From NCBI GenBank assembly GCA_003512585.1, contig DOQE01000120.1, positions 618-12,369 on the forward strand: a DNA stretch of 11,752 nucleotides, given 5' to 3'. The DNA is from Bacillota bacterium. GTDB lineage: Bacteria > Bacillota_I > Bacilli_A > RFN20 > CAG-826. The notes beneath the pieces are model-generated. The model saw nothing but the letters and a program-made list of their open reading frames with translations, did not search any database and was not told the origin of the DNA. Each line of letters starts with the position of its first letter. Position 1 is the stretch's first letter. This document shows positions 1-7,794 of this stretch, piece by piece. Position numbers and translations under genes: made by a program.

Positions 1-2
1 CT

Positions 3-377
3 TCTTATTCTTCAAGCAGCGAATCAAATGAATTCGAATATGGTTCCTCTTTAAAGGTCAATAATTCTTCTGGCCTTTTCTTCCTTACGGTATTTAATAA
101 CGAGACTTTGAAAAAGCTTTCTTCCTATGAATCTACTTTCTTTTATGTCTATGTCCCGGAAGGTTGCTCGGACTCTTCTTTTGTTTTCCAATACGACAAG
201 ACTTGGTCAGGACCAACTTTTAAATTAAATGAAGGCTATAACAAGATTACTTTATCAAACGAAGAATGGTTTTCAAACCAGTCCGACCAAAGCGGAGAGA
301 TGTATTTATATTTTTCTTCTTCGATTTCTACTTGTTTTGAAATAACTAACATTTACGGAGTAAAAGATGTTGCCTAA
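3..377 (+). CDS. C-terminal part of a serine-rich surface protein with probable carbohydrate-binding beta-sandwich (5' truncated by window)
   Basis: The reading frame is already open at base 3 and runs without a stop to TAA at 375-377, so about 125 C-terminal residues of a larger gene are visible. The TTG at 108 is only an internal leucine codon, because the frame and composition continue upstream. The visible part begins with a serine-rich stretch (SYSSSSESNE), typical of a linker in secreted Bacillota proteins. It continues as an aromatic-rich beta-strand pattern (FFYVYVPEG, TWSGPTFKLNEGYNKITLS, MYLYFSSS), which resembles C-terminal jelly-roll modules of gut Bacillota surface glycan-binding proteins. 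No catalytic motif is visible. Its stop overlaps the start of the following lipoprotein gene, so the two are probably co-transcribed. The binding role is an inference from pattern and context. Confidence 0.6.
   Translation, partial: SYSSSSESNEFEYGSSLKVNNSSGLFFLTVFNNETLKKLSSYESTFFYVYVPEGCSDSSFVFQYDKTWSGPTFKLNEGYNKITLSNEEWFSNQSDQSGEMYLYFSSSISTCFEITNIYGVKDVA
357..360 (+). promoter_or_regulatory. Shine-Dalgarno GGAG deciding the lipoprotein start
   Basis: GGAG lies 6 bases before ATG 367 but 18 bases before the next in-frame ATG at 379. This favours 367 even though the protein from 379 (MKKIIPVLL) looks the more ordinary signal-peptide start. It is one of very few convincing ribosome sites in the window. 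Confidence 0.5.
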
Positions 378-786
378 TATGAAAAAAATAATCCCGGTTT
401 TATTGTCCTTATCGTTTCTTTTTTCTTGCAGTGAGGAAATTTCTTCTTCGATAGAAAAAAAGCAAGTGCCATATGAAGAAGAAAGCGTTTGCCTGATTCC
501 AGAAGAGATGAAAAATTATTTGATTCAAGAAGAACAAAATAAACAATTCAAAGCTTTAAATGACCATTATCTTTATAATGCTTCCTCTTATTGTGATTAT
601 TCTAATCCAGTCAGCATCTCCTTTGAGGCTTCCTCTAATTCGCCTTATACAATCAATATCTCTAATTCCGAAGATTTTTCTTCCTTTTATACTGTTACAA
701 CCCCTTCTTCTTCATATTTGATAAAAGACCCGATTCCCGGCCAATCTTATTTTTATGAAGTGATCGATAGCTCAATTCAATTCTAA
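367..786 (+). CDS. N-terminal fragment of a lipoprotein tyrosine-phosphatase-type protein (signal peptide plus FN3-like domain), cut off by a frameshift
   Basis: The product starts with a short positive N-terminus, a hydrophobic segment and the lipobox LFSC, so a lipid-anchored extracellular protein is predicted (cysteine at about residue 21). After a Ser/Glu/Lys-rich spacer comes a beta-rich segment at residues about 75-137 (PVSISFEASSNSPYTINIS, then PGQSYFYEVIDSS), which looks like a fibronectin-III-type fold. In secreted Bacillota phosphatases such a domain usually sits directly before the NVRDLGG phosphatase domain, and that domain begins only 51 bases downstream in another frame. The stop at 784-786 therefore ends this piece early. 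As it stands it would encode a 139-residue lipoprotein with no enzyme domain. It overlaps the preceding gene by 11 bases. A genuine small lipoprotein is possible but less likely. Confidence 0.7.
   Translation: MLPNMKKIIPVLLSLSFLFSCSEEISSSIEKKQVPYEEESVCLIPEEMKNYLIQEEQNKQFKALNDHYLYNASSYCDYSNPVSISFEASSNSPYTINISNSEDFSSFYTVTTPSSSYLIKDPIPGQSYFYEVIDSSIQF
772..781 (+). repeat. 5-bp tandem duplication (TCAAT x2) at the frame break
   Basis: Two adjacent copies of TCAAT, followed by a partial third (TC), lie exactly inside the only interval where the upstream and downstream frames are both open (771 to 783). Removing one 5-bp copy joins the frames as ...VIDSSILKKGKIYIEK..., leading straight into HLSVRYMNVDG and NVRDLGG. 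Five extra bases is precisely a shift of the required size. Confidence 0.6.
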
Positions 787-836
787 AAAAAGGAAAAATT
801 TATATTGAAAAAGAAAAGCATCTATCCGTTCGTTAT

Positions 837-2669
837 ATGAACGTGGACGGAACTAACAATGTAAGAGATTTAGGGGGGTGGGGTGCTTCTAATGGTAACG
901 AAGTTGGCTATGGATTGATTTATCGTGGGGCGAAACTAAACGGAGATAATTGTTTAAGCGATGATGGCTTTGATTTTGTTAGGAATGTAATGGGGGTCAA
1001 AACCGAAATCGATTTAAGGAATGAAAGCGATGATTTAGGCCAAACTTATGCCGCCTTTGCTAAAAAAAGCTTTGACTTATATGATAGGGCTTATCTAAAA
1101 GACGATGAGTTTCCTTATCAAATGTATGATGATATCGTCAAAGATCTAGCAAAGCCGATGAATAGAAAAATATTTTCTTATTTGGCAGATAAAGAAAACT
1201 ATCCTTTCTACATTCATTGTTCGGCCGGGGCGGATAGAACAGGTACCCTTTGTGCTTTGATAAATGGGGTTTTAGGCGTAAGTGAGGAAGATTTGATTAG
1301 AGATTATGAATTGACTAGTTTTTCTAAACAAGGAAATAGGTGGAGGGCAGCTAGCAATGCCGAGGGAACCGATTTTGACTTATCTCAATTTGATACTAGC
1401 GGCGGAGTCAATGCCAAATGGCAAGCCTTTATGAATTTAATTAAAGGGGCTGGTAAAGAAGGCGATTCCCTAGAAACTTGTTTTAATAATTTTCTAGTCA
1501 ACGTAATTGGTGTAAACCAAGATGATATAAATTCCATGAAGTCGATTATGCTAGGCTTGGAAAGAGATTATTCATCCAATTCCAATGTAATGGAAGATTG
1601 TACCCATGGGGGTCATGCCGTTTTTATAAACGGAAACGAGAGAATCGAGTTTGAAACTAAACCGGTAGGACACGATTTTAAAAGAAATGGTTCTGTTTCT
1701 TATTGCTTAGGCTGTAACAAATTAATTAAAGCAAAAAAAGATGAAACGGATGTAAAAAATGGTTATTCATTAAGCGAAGATATAGTAAAAGCCACTTCCG
1801 TTTCAAAAAAAGAAATGGAAATAAAAGACAATAGGATTGTTTTTGCTCCTTATATGGCTAGTAAAGATCCTGTTGGTTTTATATTAACTTCTAAAAATGG
1901 TACTTTATCATATTTGGAATTAACTATTTATTCCCTTTTAATAGAAAGCGAAGACAATTTGTTTGATATGAATAAATATTCTTGTGATTTAATTGACATA
2001 AAAGGCAATACATCTACTTACGGCTATTTTAAATTGAAAAAAGACATAGAATGCACAAGGGTATGGAATAAAGAATATGCGCTTGGGGTAAATGCCACGA
2101 AGGGAAAATCCAACTCTTTTAAAGGATTCATCGATGGAAATAATAAGACGATTTCGAATTTTGTCGTTTCTTCTTTGGATGGTTCTTTAATATATACATC
2201 GGGAAAAGAAACCGAAATATACGATTTAACTTTGAAAGGGTCTAGTTTGGATTCTTATTGGGGTAGTGATTTCCTAATTGCCTATTCTTATGGCGGGAAG
2301 CTTAGCAATTTGAATGTAGAGGTCACATTGGGAAAAGGGGATGCAACCTTTAACAATACCGCATTATTGGGAACAATAGGTTATAAAGAAAAAATAAGCG
2401 AACCCATATATCTACAAAATGTCTATATAAAAAACTTAGGGGAGAAACAAATAGATTTTTCCTCTTGCCTTGGACAACTTTATTATGACGTGGATGAAAA
2501 ATCATCCCTTCAAGGCGCTTTAAAAATAAAAGAAGTAACAATTGAAGGGTTTGCTTCTTCTTTGATCGCCTTCAATTCAAAAGAAAACAAAATAAAATCG
2601 TATGGAGATTACGAAAGTATTGTTTCTATCTTGGGAAAAGGCAATGTTGAATCATTGAGAATAATATGA
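837..2669 (+). CDS. Catalytic part of a secreted tyrosine-phosphatase-type protein (Y_phosphatase3-like) with GLUG/beta-helix-like tail; separated from its signal peptide by a frameshift
   Basis: Residues about 1-245 are a phosphatase domain of the NVRDLGG class. NVRDLGGW is at 8-15, EIDLRNE at 57-63, and the catalytic loop HCSAGADRTG at 127-136 has nucleophile Cys128 and Arg134 (HCx5R). All expected catalytic residues are present. Residues about 254-295 hold a Cys/His-rich patch (CTHGGH, GHDF, YCLGC) like linker modules of surface proteins. The last 300 residues are beta-rich, with GFIDGNNKTISN typical of GLUG or beta-helix repeats. ATG 837 has no Shine-Dalgarno site. The frame is open from 771, and the residues before 837 (KHLSVRY) look like native sequence, so 837 is probably not the original start. 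An AGGA at 791-794 could at best allow weak initiation at ATT 804. Without the 367-786 part there is no export signal. The substrate is unknown: phosphotyrosine, phosphoinositide or phosphosugar are all possible. Confidence 0.75.
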   Translation: MNVDGTNNVRDLGGWGASNGNEVGYGLIYRGAKLNGDNCLSDDGFDFVRNVMGVKTEIDLRNESDDLGQTYAAFAKKSFDLYDRAYLKDDEFPYQMYDDIVKDLAKPMNRKIFSYLADKENYPFYIHCSAGADRTGTLCALINGVLGVSEEDLIRDYELTSFSKQGNRWRAASNAEGTDFDLSQFDTSGGVNAKWQAFMNLIKGAGKEGDSLETCFNNFLVNVIGVNQDDINSMKSIMLGLERDYSSNSNVMEDCTHGGHAVFINGNERIEFETKPVGHDFKRNGSVSYCLGCNKLIKAKKDETDVKNGYSLSEDIVKATSVSKKEMEIKDNRIVFAPYMASKDPVGFILTSKNGTLSYLELTIYSLLIESEDNLFDMNKYSCDLIDIKGNTSTYGYFKLKKDIECTRVWNKEYALGVNATKGKSNSFKGFIDGNNKTISNFVVSSLDGSLIYTSGKETEIYDLTLKGSSLDSYWGSDFLIAYSYGGKLSNLNVEVTLGKGDATFNNTALLGTIGYKEKISEPIYLQNVYIKNLGEKQIDFSSCLGQLYYDVDEKSSLQGALKIKEVTIEGFASSLIAFNSKENKIKSYGDYESIVSILGKGNVESLRII

Positions 2670-5600
2670 AATTGAACATAGAAGAAAAATTAAGCACGAC
2701 CGTTGACGCTTTATCTAGGTTTAGCGTTAGGAAATATATTTTTCCATTGGAAGTAAAATATAGCGAGAAATTCAATGAAAAGGATTTTTTCGATGAATCC
2801 AGTTGCGATTATATGGACTTTAATAAACCATGGACTATCTTCGAAGAAAATAAATTTATTTTATTTAAGGCTAGCTTTGATGTAAAAAAAGAAGAAAATC
2901 AAAATGCTTATCTTTGTATTGATACTTTTATTAACGGGGTAGCCTCAACCATTAGGCCACAAGGTCTTTTATATCTTAACAAGAAGTTGATTCAAGGCAT
3001 CGATATCAATCATAGCGAAGTCCTTTTAGATGATGGACATTACGAAATGCTGCTACATTTTTATACCCATTCTTTCTCTTTCTCTTTTCCATTGTATTTT
3101 TCTTTGAAATATAAGGATAAAACTGTTGAACAAACTTATTTTGATTTTGAGACTATTCTAGAATCACTCCAGATGCTAGAAAAAGACGATTCTAGGTATT
3201 TATCATCCTTGCCAATAATAGATAAGGCCATGAACATTTTGGATTTCAGGGATGTTAATTCTCCTTCTTTTTTTGACTCGTTATTACGTAGTAGAAAGTT
3301 TTTGAAAGAGGAGTTCTTCTCTTCTTTTTGCGGGAAACAAGACAATATAATAAATTGTATCGGTCATTCCCATATCGATGTAGCCTGGCTTTGGGATTTA
3401 AACCAAACTAGATTAAAAAGCCAAAGGACTTTTTCAACTGTATTGAATTTGATGGATCGATATAAAGATTTTAAATATCTTCATACCACGCCTCAATTAT
3501 TTGAATATTTAAGCAAAGACAATCCCTCTTTATTTTCTAGAATAAAAGAAAGGGTTAAAGAAGGTAGATTTGAACTTGATGGTTCCATGTGGGTCGAAGC
3601 GGATTGCAATTTGACTTCGGGGGAATCTTTAGTAAGACAATTCCTATATGGCATAAATTATTTTAAAAAAGAATTTGACGTTGATTGTTCTTGTCTTTTC
3701 CTTCCTGATGTTTTTGGCTATTCGGCCCAGCTTCCCCAGATTATGAAAAAATGCGGGATCAATAGATTTGTTACGGCTAAGATTGGCTGGAACGATACAA
3801 ATCGTTTCCCCTATGATAGTTTTGATTGGATTGGAATTGACGGATCGAGTGTATTTACTTATTTAATTTCTACTTGCGATGCCAATCCTAGAATTGGGGT
3901 AAACGATACGACTTATACCAATTATGTCGGGGTTATTTCGGCTAGCCAATTATTGGGAACTTGGAATAGATATCAACAAAAAGATATTAACAATTTAACA
4001 TTTACCGTTTTCGGTTATGGCGATGGAGGGGGTGGTCCTACTAAGGAAATGTTAGAAAGGGAAAAAAGATTTTCCTATGGTTTGCCAGGACTTGGAAAAA
4101 CCAGGCTTTCCTCTTTAAGGGAAACCCTGGATGAAATAGAATTCAATTTTAGGAAGGGCTGTAAAAAGACTAATTCCCATCCTTGCTGGAACAACGAATT
4201 ATATTTTGAATACCATAGGGGGACCTACACCTCTGTTCCTAGAATAAAAAAGAATAACCGTTATGCCGAATTTGCTTTATCTAACGTTGAATTATTTTCT
4301 ACAATCGTAAAAGAATTGGGATTAGCCTCTTATCCTAAAAAGGAATTGGATATTCAATGGAAGATATTGTTACAAAATCAATTTCATGATATTTTACCTG
4401 GCTCATCGATTGAAAAGGTCTACCTAGATAGCGATGTTCAATTCAAGCATCTATTTGATTTTACATCCGCCTCTATTTTCTCTAGCCTTGATTTGCTAGG
4501 GAAAAACGTTAAAACAAAGAAAGAATATTTGGTTTTTAATCCAAATGGCGTTGCTTGTGACGGCTTTCTTTATAAGGATAATAAGTGCTTTGAAGTAAAA
4601 GGGGTGCCTTCTTTTGGATTTAAATGCGTTAACCTTAAAGAAAATGATAAAAATAAGGTTTGGGTCAAGGATAAGGAAATAGAGAATCAATTTTTCATTT
4701 TGAAGCTTAACGACAAAGGAGAGATTATTTCTTTATTTGATAAAAGGCTTAATAAGGAATTTGTTAAAAATAACGACCCCATTAATCGGTTTTCTAGTTT
4801 TGAGGATATGCCATTTCAATATGATAATTGGGAACTTACCCCTTACTATTATGAAAAAGAATACAAGATAGATTCTCTTGCCTCCTTTTCTATTTTGGAT
4901 GAAGGGGATAGAAAAGGGATTCAAATAAGAAGAAAGTATTTATCTTCTACCTTGATTCAAAATATCTATCTATATTCTTCTTTAGATAGAATAGATGTCG
5001 TAAATGAAATTGACTGGCATGAAAAAAGACAGCTATTGAAGATATTTTTCCCGTTGAATTTCGATTGCGAATATGCTCAATTTGACATTCAATTTGGCAA
5101 TTTAAGCAGAAAAATGAAACCTAGGAATTCTTTCGAAGAGGCAAAATATGAAGTATATGGCCAAAAATGGGTCGATATGTCTTCTTCCGACTTTGGATTG
5201 GCCATTCTGAATGATTGCAAATACGGCTACGGGATTAAAGACGGGGTTTTATCTCTGACGGTTTTAAAATCTGGTAGTTATCCTTATGAAGGGGCTTCCG
5301 ATTATGTGCCTAGTTTTACCTATTCCTTATATCCACATCAATTCAATTACCAAAAATCCAAAGTAATCGAACAAGCCTATACCTTAAATAGACCACTTAT
5401 ATATTCTAAAATAAAAACTTCTTCAAATTCTTTGTCTTTGAATGAAGAGGTTAGCTTCTTTAAGATTTACTCTAATGGGACCTATTTAGAAACGATTAAG
5501 CAAAGTGAAGATGGGAAGGGAATTATTTGTCGTCTTTATGAAGGGCATAATCAAAGGGAAAATATCTTGATTAGACCTTATTTCCCTTTTAAAAAAGCCT

Positions 5601-5707
5601 ATTTATGCAACCTAATGGAAAAAGAAATAAAAGAGCTTCCGATTAGTGACAATAAAATTGAGCTTTCTATGAGCAATTTTGAAATAGCAACGATAAAAAT
5701 AATATGA
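2666..5707 (+). CDS. GH38 alpha-mannosidase
   Basis: The product is 1013 residues, a normal length for bacterial GH38. Residues about 1-225 form the N-terminal domain. The catalytic domain starts at about 228 with HSHIDVAWLW (His236 and Asp238, expected zinc ligands), continues with PDVFGYS (Asp348, the expected nucleophile and zinc ligand) and FGYGDGGGGPT at 449-459. The middle domain has ELYFEYHRGTYTS at 511-523 and NQFHDILPGSS at 571-581 (His574, expected fourth zinc ligand). The remainder is the C-terminal beta domain. The family removes alpha-linked mannose with retention, using zinc. There is no signal peptide, so it should act in the cytoplasm on imported oligosaccharides. It overlaps the preceding gene by ATGA and has no clear ribosome site, so it is probably translated by coupling. 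The linkage preference (alpha-1,2/1,3/1,6) cannot be read from the sequence. Confidence 0.95.
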   Translation: MKLNIEEKLSTTVDALSRFSVRKYIFPLEVKYSEKFNEKDFFDESSCDYMDFNKPWTIFEENKFILFKASFDVKKEENQNAYLCIDTFINGVASTIRPQGLLYLNKKLIQGIDINHSEVLLDDGHYEMLLHFYTHSFSFSFPLYFSLKYKDKTVEQTYFDFETILESLQMLEKDDSRYLSSLPIIDKAMNILDFRDVNSPSFFDSLLRSRKFLKEEFFSSFCGKQDNIINCIGHSHIDVAWLWDLNQTRLKSQRTFSTVLNLMDRYKDFKYLHTTPQLFEYLSKDNPSLFSRIKERVKEGRFELDGSMWVEADCNLTSGESLVRQFLYGINYFKKEFDVDCSCLFLPDVFGYSAQLPQIMKKCGINRFVTAKIGWNDTNRFPYDSFDWIGIDGSSVFTYLISTCDANPRIGVNDTTYTNYVGVISASQLLGTWNRYQQKDINNLTFTVFGYGDGGGGPTKEMLEREKRFSYGLPGLGKTRLSSLRETLDEIEFNFRKGCKKTNSHPCWNNELYFEYHRGTYTSVPRIKKNNRYAEFALSNVELFSTIVKELGLASYPKKELDIQWKILLQNQFHDILPGSSIEKVYLDSDVQFKHLFDFTSASIFSSLDLLGKNVKTKKEYLVFNPNGVACDGFLYKDNKCFEVKGVPSFGFKCVNLKENDKNKVWVKDKEIENQFFILKLNDKGEIISLFDKRLNKEFVKNNDPINRFSSFEDMPFQYDNWELTPYYYEKEYKIDSLASFSILDEGDRKGIQIRRKYLSSTLIQNIYLYSSLDRIDVVNEIDWHEKRQLLKIFFPLNFDCEYAQFDIQFGNLSRKMKPRNSFEEAKYEVYGQKWVDMSSSDFGLAILNDCKYGYGIKDGVLSLTVLKSGSYPYEGASDYVPSFTYSLYPHQFNYQKSKVIEQAYTLNRPLIYSKIKTSSNSLSLNEEVSFFKIYSNGTYLETIKQSEDGKGIICRLYEGHNQRENILIRPYFPFKKAYLCNLMEKEIKELPISDNKIELSMSNFEIATIKII

Positions 5708-7791
5708 TTAAGTATAAATTTAAAAACGATTTCGAAATATTCTTTAACGAGAAAAAGTGTTCTATTACCTCCATAAAAAAGAATGGAAAGGAATTAATTT
5801 TTGAATCCCTTCCCTTTTTTTCCATAAAACTTAGGGATAAAGACAACAGTTCATTCATTATTTCCTCCTTTGACTTTTCTTTTGTTTCTAGAAAAGAGGA
5901 TTTATTCAATTACAAAAATAAATTTATCGATGTCTACTTACTTTTTAAAAAAATAAAAAAAGGTTTTAGAGTCAGGGTAAAAGTAAAAAACAAAAGCAAA
6001 TACGTCATAGAATGGATAGAACTTAATTCTTTTGGGCTTAATCCTAAATTAAAGGATGAAGAAAATGGCAACGGAGAGATCCTTTATCCATATAATGAAG
6101 GGTGCTTGGTTAGCAACATGGCAAGGAGGAATGCTTCTCCTTTCCCTTTTATTGAACCTACTTATCCTAGCTTAGGGAAGTACTCTATTTTCCCAAATAT
6201 GATTTGTTCCCAATTTATTTGTTATATTGGAGATGGATATGGGATATATTTTGGTCTCCATGATAAAAATAGAGGAACCAAGCATATCGATTTTAAAAGC
6301 TGCCCCAATTCTATAAAAATAGTCAATCGTATCTATTCAAATTGCAATTATGGCCAAGATTATAAAATGGATTTTTATGCCTATTTGCTTTTCTTTGACG
6401 GGGATTGCTATGATGGGATGGATTTTTATAAGAAATGGTTCCTTAGAAACAAAATAGATAATTTAGTAAAGATAGAAAAGAACAAAGATTTGCCATCATG
6501 GTATAAGAACTCTCCCATTGTTTTGACTTTTCCTGTCAGAGGGCATTTCGATACGGACAAGATGGAACCAAATAAGTTCTTTCCTTATAAGAATTCCCTT
6601 CCATATATCGACGATTTTGCTTCTAGTTTAGATAGTCAAGTAATGGCTTTATTAATGCATTATGAGGGAAGCGCCCCTTGGGCTCCGCCTTATATTTTCC
6701 CTCCATATGGCGGGAAAGAGATGCTTGATGAATATGTTGGATTAATGCATGAACATAATCACCTTGTCGGTTTATATTGCTCTGGATTTGGCTATACCAT
6801 CCAGTCCAATTTGATAAAAAGTTATAACAAAGAAGATGAATTCAAGGAAAAAGGTTATTCTAGATTGATGTGTTCTAATAGCAATGGCGAGATAAAGTCA
6901 TTGATTTGCCTAGATCAAAGAAAAGGCTTTGACCTTTGCCCCTGCCTAGACGAAAGCAAAAAACTATGGGCTAATGAAATATCTAAATTAGTCAAGTCCA
7001 ATATCGATTATATTCAGGCTTTAGACCAGAACCATGGGGGGAATTCTTATTTTTGCTATAGTTCTAATCATGGTCATCCTCCAGTTCCTGGAAAATGGCA
7101 ACAAGAAGAAAGCAAGAAGGCTATTTCTTTAATAAATAGGCCTGCTTCTTTATTGCTTGGATGCGAAACCGCGGCTGCCGAACCTTTTATTTCTAAACTT
7201 CAATTTTCGGATAATAGATTTAATTTAAATTATTATATTGGCATGCCTTTCCCTATTTATTCCTATTTATACCATCCATATGTAAATAATTTCATGGGCA
7301 ATCAAATCTGCATGACTTTGTCTAATGAGCCTTACAATTATTCCTATAGGGTTGCCTATTCTTTTATATGTGGTGATATGCTTACTTCGGTTATCGATGA
7401 TGAAGGAGAAATTCGTCTTTCTTGGTGTAATGAACTTAAAGTAAATAAAAAGGTCGCGGTTGCAATTTTAAAGAATTTAAACGCTTGGAGAAAGGGAAAA
7501 GGAAAGAACTATTTATCTTTTGGTACTATGATTAGGCCGATAGAAGTCCAGACTAATAATGTTAGTTTCAAAACCGAAGATGGGACTTCTTTATCCATTA
7601 AAGGCATTCATACGTCTGCTTTTAAATATAAAAATAAAAAAGTTCAATTCGTTGCTAATTTCCAATTAAATGAAGCCGTTGTCCTATTTAATGAGCCACA
7701 TAAGGCTTATTTATCTTATTCTAGTGACGATTTCATGCTTTCTTCAAAAATCAGCATTCCTCCATTGTCTGCTATAATGATTGAGCTTTAA
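5704..7791 (+). CDS. Probable glycoside hydrolase with TIM barrel, DUF6259-like
   Basis: This 695-residue protein without signal peptide has a beta-rich N-terminal domain (about 1-260). A linker, DLPSWYKNSPIV (262-273), of the kind that precedes catalytic barrels in alpha-glycosidase-type enzymes, leads into a barrel-like region (about 265-560). A short beta domain ends the protein, with a typical closing hydrophobic segment. Distinctive segments are GSAPWAPPYIFPPYGG (322-337), ALDQNHGG (439-446), NHGHPPVPGKW (455-465) and GCETAAAEPF (486-495). From memory these fit the DUF6259 group of uncharacterised glycosidase-like proteins. Asp441, Glu488 and Glu493 are the acidic residues I would test first as catalytic, which is inference. 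The gene overlaps the GH38 gene by ATGA and lies three bases before the ABC ATPase gene, so it probably acts on the same imported glycan. Its activity is not known. Confidence 0.7.
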   Translation: MIKYKFKNDFEIFFNEKKCSITSIKKNGKELIFESLPFFSIKLRDKDNSSFIISSFDFSFVSRKEDLFNYKNKFIDVYLLFKKIKKGFRVRVKVKNKSKYVIEWIELNSFGLNPKLKDEENGNGEILYPYNEGCLVSNMARRNASPFPFIEPTYPSLGKYSIFPNMICSQFICYIGDGYGIYFGLHDKNRGTKHIDFKSCPNSIKIVNRIYSNCNYGQDYKMDFYAYLLFFDGDCYDGMDFYKKWFLRNKIDNLVKIEKNKDLPSWYKNSPIVLTFPVRGHFDTDKMEPNKFFPYKNSLPYIDDFASSLDSQVMALLMHYEGSAPWAPPYIFPPYGGKEMLDEYVGLMHEHNHLVGLYCSGFGYTIQSNLIKSYNKEDEFKEKGYSRLMCSNSNGEIKSLICLDQRKGFDLCPCLDESKKLWANEISKLVKSNIDYIQALDQNHGGNSYFCYSSNHGHPPVPGKWQQEESKKAISLINRPASLLLGCETAAAEPFISKLQFSDNRFNLNYYIGMPFPIYSYLYHPYVNNFMGNQICMTLSNEPYNYSYRVAYSFICGDMLTSVIDDEGEIRLSWCNELKVNKKVAVAILKNLNAWRKGKGKNYLSFGTMIRPIEVQTNNVSFKTEDGTSLSIKGIHTSAFKYKNKKVQFVANFQLNEAVVLFNEPHKAYLSYSSDDFMLSSKISIPPLSAIMIEL

Positions 7792-7794
7792 ACT

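Noticed and set aside
785..791. A7 run as cause of the frameshift, or as a programmed -1 slippery site
   Set aside because: The in-frame stop (784-786) uses the first two A residues of the run, so ribosomes in the upstream frame terminate before the run is read, and changing its length does not remove the TAA.
837..839. ATG 837 as a genuine, independent translation start
   Set aside because: No Shine-Dalgarno site precedes it, the frame stays open upstream to 771, and the residues just before it look like native phosphatase leader sequence. The coordinate is kept only as the first in-frame ATG.
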